Shown here in pieces: positions 58,585 through 64,000 of a DNA stretch of 64,000 nt. Position numbers and translations under genes: made by a program. The stretch comes from UBA5239 sp031548025. GTDB lineage: Bacteria > Verrucomicrobiota > Lentisphaeria > Victivallales > Victivallaceae. Under the pieces are notes generated by a model that made no database searches, was not told the DNA's origin, and worked only from the letters and a program-made list of their open reading frames with translations. The first letter of the stretch is position 1. Each line of letters opens with the position of its first letter. The stretch covers positions 1-64,000 of the forward strand of contig JAVBRM010000077.1 in assembly GCA_031548025.1 (NCBI GenBank), written 5' to 3'.

Positions 58585-59937
58585 TTATTTGGCAGCCGGT
58601 GCCGGCGCGGCCGGAGTTTCCACCTTGGCGGCGGGAGCCGTTACGGCCGGAACTTCCGGAGCCTTCGGCACTTCCGGAGCACTTACCAGAATCTTGACAT
58701 TGTGTTCGGTGAACGCTTTTTCAATCCGGCCCTTGACCACTTCGCCCATCTTTTCGGCTTTGGTGATTTCTTCAAGCTGCTTTTTCGCATCTTCAAAACT
58801 GGTTTCGCTGCCGGTGAACGGCGCATCGCGACGGATAATATGATATCCGAACTGAGTTTCCACCGGTTCACTGATATCACCGACTTTCAAAGCATACGCG
58901 GCTTCTTCAAACTCCTTGACCATATCGCCTTTGTTGAAATTGCCCAGGGAACCCTGATTGCTCTTGCTCGGGCAATCGCTGAGGGAAGAGGCCAGTCTGC
59001 CGAAATCTTCGGGCTTGGCGCGCAATTCCACCAAAGTCTTCTGAGCTTTGGTCAAAGCTTCTTTTTTAGCTTTTTCGTTCTTGACATCATCAACTTTGAA
59101 CAGGATATGGGAAGCGCGGAGCGAACCGGGAGCATCGCCGGGCTTGACAAAAAGCTGCTGTTTGTATTTTTCATAAGCGGCTTTCAATTCGGCATCGGTT
59201 ACCTTGATGTTCTTTTCCATGAAATCATAAAGGTAGGAGTCGATCGCCATTTCATCCTGCATCTGACGGCCTTCGGCCATTTTGGCGACATACGCCTCAA
59301 GAGTCATATTCTGAGCGGCCAAGCCGGATTTCATCATTTCAAGCTGTTGGGCCTCAAGCTTTTTCACCTTTTCATTCAGACGTTTGACCGCCATTTCCTG
59401 ACTGGGCTTGAATCCGGCCTTTTCGGCCATATCAAGCAACAAACGGCGCTCGACAAATGAACGGACCAGGTCCGGAGCGACATTTTTCAACATCTCGGCA
59501 TTGACCTGGGCCGGAGGACGGCCGTCGGGAAATTGCGAATTGAACATGTCGACGATCTCTTTTTTGGGAATCGCCTTGCCATCCACCTCGGCCACCGTAT
59601 CGGGGAGAAATGCCCAAAGATCGGCCGGCGGAGCTTTCGGCTTCGCCGGAACATTGGCTTTACCGGGCACCGTTACTTGAGGAGGAGCCGGGACTACCGG
59701 GCCATCAGCGTCACTGCTGCTCATGCTGACCACCGCCGGAGACGTCGGTCCGCAACTGCTGTCGGCACACGAATTTTTGCTGATTACATAAAACACGATA
59801 CCCAGAATCGCTATCACCGCAACAATCGCAATGATATTGATTTTCTTTTCCAGCCCGGGGGCCTGAGGGGGCATATCATTGTTTTTCGGGGCTTCAGCCG
59901 GAGCCGGGGTTTCTACTTTTTTATTTTCATCGCTCAT
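58585..59937 (-). CDS. Membrane-anchored parvulin-type peptidyl-prolyl isomerase
   Basis: Start at 59937 (MSDENKKVETPAPAEAPKNN), eight bases after GAGGAG. 450 residues: a Pro-rich cytoplasmic tail, one membrane helix (INIIAIVAVIAILGIVFYVI), a SurA-like N domain, then the parvulin domain (LRASHILFKVDDVK, LSDCPSKSNQGSLGNFNKGD, VETQFGYHIIRRD) and an Ala/Pro-rich tail. It folds proteins outside the cytoplasm. It follows a paralog with a cleaved signal peptide (59961-61106) after 23 bases. Confidence 0.92.
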   Translation of the reverse strand: MSDENKKVETPAPAEAPKNNDMPPQAPGLEKKINIIAIVAVIAILGIVFYVISKNSCADSSCGPTSPAVVSMSSSDADGPVVPAPPQVTVPGKANVPAKPKAPPADLWAFLPDTVAEVDGKAIPKKEIVDMFNSQFPDGRPPAQVNAEMLKNVAPDLVRSFVERRLLLDMAEKAGFKPSQEMAVKRLNEKVKKLEAQQLEMMKSGLAAQNMTLEAYVAKMAEGRQMQDEMAIDSYLYDFMEKNIKVTDAELKAAYEKYKQQLFVKPGDAPGSLRASHILFKVDDVKNEKAKKEALTKAQKTLVELRAKPEDFGRLASSLSDCPSKSNQGSLGNFNKGDMVKEFEEAAYALKVGDISEPVETQFGYHIIRRDAPFTGSETSFEDAKKQLEEITKAEKMGEVVKGRIEKAFTEHNVKILVSAPEVPKAPEVPAVTAPAAKVETPAAPAPAAK

Positions 59938-59960
59938 GGTCTTCACTCCTCATGAAAGGT

Positions 59961-61106
59961 TTACTGCATCATCCCGGCAAACGGATTGCGGGGTTCTTCG
60001 ATGAACAATTTAAGAGCGCCGCTCTTTTTGGCTTTTTCGATTTCTTCTTTGGTGAATTCCGAACCTTTGATTTCGTTCAAGCCGACCTTGATCTGTTCTT
60101 TAATGCCGGGATCATCGAGTTTCTTCTGGACGGAGCCAACGGAAGCGTCGCGGCGAACGATGTGGAATCCTCTATCGGTTTTAACCGGTTTATCGGCAAT
60201 TTTGTCGACTTCCAAAGCAAAAACGACATCTTCAAATTCTTTGCCGAACATCCCTTCGCCTTTAACCTGAACGCCGATCACGCCCTTGTCTTTCGCAGAC
60301 TGGCAAGCGCTTTCAGCTTCAGCCAAAGCTTCAAACTGGGCTGCGTCTTTCTGGAGTTTGGCAATAATTTCTTCGGCTTTTTTCAAAGCTTCTTCCGGGG
60401 TTTTGACATTCTTTTCATCTACCGCGATCAGAATATGGGATACCCGGATGGAATCAGCGGGGTCGCCAGGGGTCTTGAAGTAGGTATCTTTGTTCTTTTC
60501 ATAGAATTCTTCGATATCCTTATCGGTGATTTGGATTTTGGATTCGATGAATTCTTGAATGGCAAGCATTTTCTGCATATCTTCCCGCTCGGCCAGCTTG
60601 GCGATATACTGCTCGACAGTCGATTTTTCCTGATCCTGGATCATTTTGGCCATCTGCTCATACTGCGCGGGATTGTCCTTTTTGATCATATCGACCTGCT
60701 TCTGCAGGAACTTGATCACGACTTCCTTACCGGGCTTGAAACCGGCTTTTTCGGCTTCCCCGGTCAGAATCAGCAGCGAAACCTGCTGCATCATCGCGCC
60801 GTAGAGACTGCCGGCTACCAGTTCCGGCGGCAGCTTGGAAGCATCCATTCCGCTTTCCTGGAAACGGCCGTTCAAAGTATCCAGAACTTCTTTTTTGGTA
60901 ATCTTGGTGTCGCCATATTGCGCGAGCACTTCGGGCATGGCGTCAATCGGGTTCTTTTCCGGTTTGGCTTCTTCGGCCGGTTTGGCGGCTTCAGCAGCGG
61001 CGGGAGCCGCCTTTACTTCAGCTTCCTGGGCGCCAAGATACATCGACATGGTGGTGGTCCCCAGCATCCCGGCAACCATCATTTTAAATAATGTGCTTTT
61101 TTTCAT
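59961..61106 (-). CDS. Periplasmic parvulin-type peptidyl-prolyl isomerase
   Basis: 381 residues; signal peptide MKKSTLFKMMVAGMLGTTTM followed by SMYLGAQ. An Ala/Glu/Pro linker leads to a SurA/PrsA-like N domain (YGDTKITKKEVLDTLNGRFQ) and one parvulin domain (IRVSHILIAVDEKN, SACQSAKDKGVIGVQVKGEG, VKTDRGFHIVRRDA). Paralog of the downstream gene, with which it is probably cotranscribed. It likely assists outer-membrane or secreted protein folding, useful in a genome so rich in exported enzymes. Confidence 0.92.
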   Translation of the reverse strand: MKKSTLFKMMVAGMLGTTTMSMYLGAQEAEVKAAPAAAEAAKPAEEAKPEKNPIDAMPEVLAQYGDTKITKKEVLDTLNGRFQESGMDASKLPPELVAGSLYGAMMQQVSLLILTGEAEKAGFKPGKEVVIKFLQKQVDMIKKDNPAQYEQMAKMIQDQEKSTVEQYIAKLAEREDMQKMLAIQEFIESKIQITDKDIEEFYEKNKDTYFKTPGDPADSIRVSHILIAVDEKNVKTPEEALKKAEEIIAKLQKDAAQFEALAEAESACQSAKDKGVIGVQVKGEGMFGKEFEDVVFALEVDKIADKPVKTDRGFHIVRRDASVGSVQKKLDDPGIKEQIKVGLNEIKGSEFTKEEIEKAKKSGALKLFIEEPRNPFAGMMQ

Positions 61107-61203
61107 TTTCGTTCCTGTTTTTTGGTTATTTAATTTAAATTTTCAACAAGTTCAATAAAATATTAAGACCGTCAACGAATAATTTTGTTCCAATTATCGC
61201 CGG

Positions 61204-61671
61204 TTATTTCTTCTTTTGTTCGCGGGCTTCCTTCAATTTTTTTTCTTCGGCTTTGGCATCAGCCAGCCTTTTGGCGGACTCTTCCGTATTCTTTTGGGTT
61301 TCGGCTATCTCTTTTTCGCGTTTCTCAATTTTTTCTTTCAAGTTGGCAACTTTTTTCTGCAGGCTTTTTACCCGGCTCTTGTATTTTTTATTCTGGGCGT
61401 CGACCAACTCTTCTTCGGCTTCTTTGAGATTTTTATTCAGATGATTCAGATATTCGTCATCATACGTCGGCTTCTCGACAGTCGCCGCCGGAGCGTTTTC
61501 TTCATCGTTATTGGCAGGGGCGGGAGTTGTTGTCGTCGCTTTCGCTTCTTTCTTCACCGTGGCGGCTTTTTTGCTTTTCTCCTGTTTCGGCTTGCTCTCT
61601 CCCTCGTCGTCAGCCATAGCCACAGACATTGAGATTGCCAGAGAAAATATCCAGATCAAACAAGTTTTCAT
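61204..61671 (-). CDS. Small secreted coiled-coil protein
   Basis: 155 residues; signal peptide MKTCLIWIFSLAISMSVAMA. A charged, low-complexity Lys/Thr/Ala/Pro region (about 22-65) is followed by one long coiled coil (about 70-155, for example KSRVKSLQKKVANLKEKIEK). No family beyond coiled-coil. It resembles periplasmic chaperone-like or cell-wall-linked filaments. Upstream of the isomerase pair on the same strand, with about 100 bases between. Confidence 0.75.
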   Translation of the reverse strand: MKTCLIWIFSLAISMSVAMADDEGESKPKQEKSKKAATVKKEAKATTTTPAPANNDEENAPAATVEKPTYDDEYLNHLNKNLKEAEEELVDAQNKKYKSRVKSLQKKVANLKEKIEKREKEIAETQKNTEESAKRLADAKAEEKKLKEAREQKKK

Positions 61672-61785
61672 TCTTTATACCTCAAATATTCCAAGTTAAC
61701 GCGCCCCCTGTACAACTGATTAATATATGCTTCACAGATTAAATTGCAAATCGTTATCTCCACATACAATTATATTTAATTGGAA

Positions 61786-62973
61786 TTACCGCTTTAAAAC
61801 CGTTATCGATTCAATGTGGGCGGTGCGCGGAAACATATTGATCATCGTATTCGAGACCAGCCGGAAACCGACCGAACCAAGCGTCCGCAGATCCCGGACC
61901 AGAGTATCCGGAGCGCAAGACACATAAAATAATTTTTTGATCCGCGAACTCCCAAGCATCTGCACGGTTTTGGCGTCAAGCCCGTTCCTCGGCGGGTCGA
62001 CCACCATTACCGGGTTACCACCGCATTTCTTAATCAGCCTCCCGACGATCAAATGAGCGGCATAAGCATGAAATCTGGCGTTTCCACACCCGACCCGCTC
62101 CAGGTTGGCTGCCGCCACAGCGACCGCGGCCGGGTCGATATCCGCACCGGCGATCTTCCCGATACCGGCAGCCGCCGCCACCAGCGAGAAAAATCCGGCG
62201 CCGCAATATAGATCGAGGAATGAATCCGGGATTTCGCCCAGATTCTGCAGTTCAGCGAATATCGCTTGCTGCATCAAAGCGGCCCCTTCGTTGTTGACCT
62301 GATAAAAACTCTCCGGCCCCACGTCCAACGGCCCGTAAGCGGTATCGAATGTCAACATCGGAATTTCGCTGCCGGCCTCGTTGATCCAGTAAAACACCCC
62401 GTTGTCGGCGTGGCGGATGGTAACTTTGTCCCCATCGCCCAGCTTGCCCATGAATGAATCGTCGGCACGGAGTTCAGCCAGCATCGCGGCAATTTCCGGG
62501 TCGGCCAGCGGACAGAACGGCAAATCCTCGATCATTTGCCGGGCGTCGTCATGATACCCCAGCAGTGTTCTGCCGCCCTCAATCCGCGAATGCAAAGTTA
62601 TTTTATTGCGGTAATGCAGCGGGTGCTTCGGAATCAATGGCTCCTTGAAAACCGCGCCCTGACAAATTTCCGGCACATTGCGGTGAAAAAAATCATGAAG
62701 CTGCGATTGCTTGATCCGATTCTCGGCTTCATAGGTCATGTGCATATAAACGCCGCCGGGTACCGGATTTTCCACCGGAATCCGTTCGGGCGAAGCTTCC
62801 AGAATTTTCAGTGCGGTACCGTTGGCGAAGTTTTTCTTTTCGCTGTCAACCCGGACCAGAACTTTTTCACCGGGCAACGTTCCGTGAACAAAACAGACCT
62901 TGCCCTCCGGCAACCGCCCTACCCCGGCACCGCCGAAAGCAATCCGGTCAATGGTAATTTCAAATTCATTCAT
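61786..62973 (-). CDS. 23S rRNA (uracil-5-)-methyltransferase of the RlmD/RumA family
   Basis: Start at 62973 (MNEFEITIDRIAFGGAGVGR), overlapping the KamA-like gene's end by eight bases; 395 residues. N-terminal TRAM domain (about 1-60), SAM-binding DLYCGAGFFSLVAAA, DPPRNGLD and the nucleophile Cys353 in YVSCAPDTLVRDL. It methylates U1939 or a related uridine of 23S rRNA. The Fe-S ligand motif (CGGCQ and partners) of E. coli RlmD is replaced by PGGVYMH, so it is of the cluster-free type. RumA, RlmC and TrmFO-like roles cannot be told apart from sequence alone. Confidence 0.88.
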   Translation of the reverse strand: MNEFEITIDRIAFGGAGVGRLPEGKVCFVHGTLPGEKVLVRVDSEKKNFANGTALKILEASPERIPVENPVPGGVYMHMTYEAENRIKQSQLHDFFHRNVPEICQGAVFKEPLIPKHPLHYRNKITLHSRIEGGRTLLGYHDDARQMIEDLPFCPLADPEIAAMLAELRADDSFMGKLGDGDKVTIRHADNGVFYWINEAGSEIPMLTFDTAYGPLDVGPESFYQVNNEGAALMQQAIFAELQNLGEIPDSFLDLYCGAGFFSLVAAAAGIGKIAGADIDPAAVAVAAANLERVGCGNARFHAYAAHLIVGRLIKKCGGNPVMVVDPPRNGLDAKTVQMLGSSRIKKLFYVSCAPDTLVRDLRTLGSVGFRLVSNTMINMFPRTAHIESITVLKR

Positions 62974-64000
62974 TTTTATATTTCTCCTCATAGGCGATCC
63001 ATTTGGCTCCGTCAACGGATTGGTATAACCCGTCCCGGGTATAATCCGGCTGAAGGTTGACTTTGCCGCCGCCCTCCGGAAGGTCAATGGCAAAAGCCGG
63101 AACCGCCAGCGAGCTCAAATTCGACCGAAAATAACGCAATATCCCCAAACCGCAGTCGATACCGGCAGCAAAATGGCGTACCCCCTTGACCGGGTCCACG
63201 TGAAACATATAATGCGGTTTGACCTTGATTCGGATCAATCGCCGGAACAATTCCTCCATAATCTGTGGCGTATCATTGACTCCGCGCAGCAAAACGGTCT
63301 GGTTCAGCACCGGAATTCCAGCTAGGATAAACCGGCGGCAGCACGCCTCCGCTTCCGGGGTGACTTCCCGGGGATGATTGAAGTGAGTCATCAGCCAAAG
63401 GCCGGCGGGCTTGGACAACAGCCGGACATGCTCATCCGTTACCGCCATCGGCATCACCGCCGGCAGTCTGGAGGCTACCCGGATGACCTCAAGCTCGCTC
63501 AAGGTTTCGAGAACTTTTTCCAACCTTTCCAGCGGCAGCATCAAGGGGTCGCCGCCGGAAACCAGCACTTCGCGCACTTCGGGATGGGCTCTCAGGTAAT
63601 CGCGCACCGCAGCTAGTTCCGCGTCGCTGATATTGTCGCAGTTTCCCCAGTTGCGCTTGCGGAAACAAAAACGGCAGTGAATACCGCATAAATTATTGAC
63701 CAGCAGTACCGCCCGGTCGGGGTAACGGTGAACCAGGCGCGGCACGGGAGAGTGACGCGCTTCCTCCTGGGGGTCGGTGCTGGAACTGTAGTCAGCCAGT
63801 TCCGCCATGTCCGGCATGCACTGCCGCCAAATCGGATCATCCGGAATCCGTTCGCGATCGATCAGATCCAGATAATACGAATTGGCCATAACCGGGTAGA
63901 CGGCATCGACTTCCCGATATTCGGCAGCAAGCGGCAGATCAAGATATTCCGCAACGGCACCGGCGCCGTGCAATATCTTTATTTGATGGTGTATACCCAT
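62966..64000 (-). CDS. KamA/EpmB-family radical SAM aminomutase (may continue beyond the window)
   Basis: The frame is open to the window edge; an ATG occupies the last three bases, so the true start may be there or upstream. At least 344 residues. CGIHCRFCF (Cys105, Cys109, Cys112) is the radical SAM cluster motif, preceded by SPVPRLVHRYPDRAVLLVNN; LVSGGDPLML and HFNHPREVTPEA are typical of lysine 2,3-aminomutases. The shorter form fits EpmB, which makes beta-lysine for elongation factor P, but KamA-type catabolism is possible. Its end overlaps the RlmD-like gene, so both translation-linked genes may be coexpressed. Confidence 0.88.
   Translation of the reverse strand: MGIHHQIKILHGAGAVAEYLDLPLAAEYREVDAVYPVMANSYYLDLIDRERIPDDPIWRQCMPDMAELADYSSSTDPQEEARHSPVPRLVHRYPDRAVLLVNNLCGIHCRFCFRKRNWGNCDNISDAELAAVRDYLRAHPEVREVLVSGGDPLMLPLERLEKVLETLSELEVIRVASRLPAVMPMAVTDEHVRLLSKPAGLWLMTHFNHPREVTPEAEACCRRFILAGIPVLNQTVLLRGVNDTPQIMEELFRRLIRIKVKPHYMFHVDPVKGVRHFAAGIDCGLGILRYFRSNLSSLAVPAFAIDLPEGGGKVNLQPDYTRDGLYQSVDGAKWIAYEEKYKNE

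Noticed and set aside
59952..61091. Open frame of 379 codons on the plus strand
   Set aside because: It is exactly antisense to the parvulin gene at 59961-61106, is Phe-rich with low complexity and has no ribosome binding site; it results from the codon pattern of a Lys/Glu-rich protein.
1..64000. tRNA, rRNA, CRISPR arrays, insertion sequences, phage genes
   Set aside because: I looked for tRNA arms, spaced direct repeats, transposase motifs and integrases in all gaps and found none.

Overview
This window reads as the chromosome of a Lentisphaerota (Victivallis-like) bacterium. The reasons are four proteins that begin with the prepilin leader FTLIELLVVIAIIAILA and (in three) end with an H-x9-DG-like signature, a very high density of AraC, LacI and GntR sugar regulators, many large secreted polysaccharide-active proteins, a uroporphyrinogen-decarboxylase-like gene beside a regulator, and a zinc-ribbon Ser/Thr kinase typical of the PVC group. 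This is inferred from gene content only; no rRNA marker is present.

Positions 1-6.2 kb hold two paralogous rhamnogalacturonan-acetylesterase-like SGNH hydrolases flanking a LacI regulator, then a GH112 galactosyl phosphorylase, an AraC regulator and a URO-D-family gene. Positions 6.2-13 kb hold an HD hydrolase, a second LacI regulator with shared operator boxes, a pseudopilin, a XylR-type regulator, a GH63/MGH-like hydrolase, a DUF486 membrane protein and a PocR-AraC regulator. Positions 13.1-20.3 kb form a pseudopilin plus three-gene secreted operon and a leaderless AraC gene. Positions 20.4-28 kb carry a GH127 arabinofuranosidase, an AraC/GntR/cupin operon with a FadR-type operator, an apparently exported family II pyrophosphatase, signal peptidase I, a pseudopilin and a sugar isomerase-like gene. 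Positions 28-35.6 kb carry a GntR-pseudopilin-giant hydrolase operon and an orphan GT-C-like membrane protein.

The most striking module is at 35.6-37.6 kb: an RtcB-type RNA ligase followed by release factor H, a pair associated with repair and rescue of ribosomes cut by ribotoxins. It lies behind a strong sigma70-type promoter and a roughly 190-nt leader with two good stem-loops. One stem captures the Shine-Dalgarno of a 14-codon upstream ORF, which suggests expression could be tied to the translational state of the cell. Then come a GntR-controlled Gfo/SDR/AKR sugar operon (37.7-40.9 kb), an AT-rich islet of two secreted unknowns (41.1-43.1 kb), a GntR repressor and a GH20-like gene with a clear operator (43.2-47.0 kb) and a RelE/XRE toxin-antitoxin pair.

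From 48 kb onward the content turns to housekeeping: a membrane protein, a PurN-like formyltransferase and an AsmA-like protein in tight order, holA, an M42 peptidase, a Ser/Thr kinase, two parvulin isomerases, an RlmD-like methyltransferase and a KamA-type radical SAM enzyme.

Most sugar genes sit beside their own regulator. No sugar transporter is visible in the window. All starts, motifs and promoters were read by eye; no database search was run.
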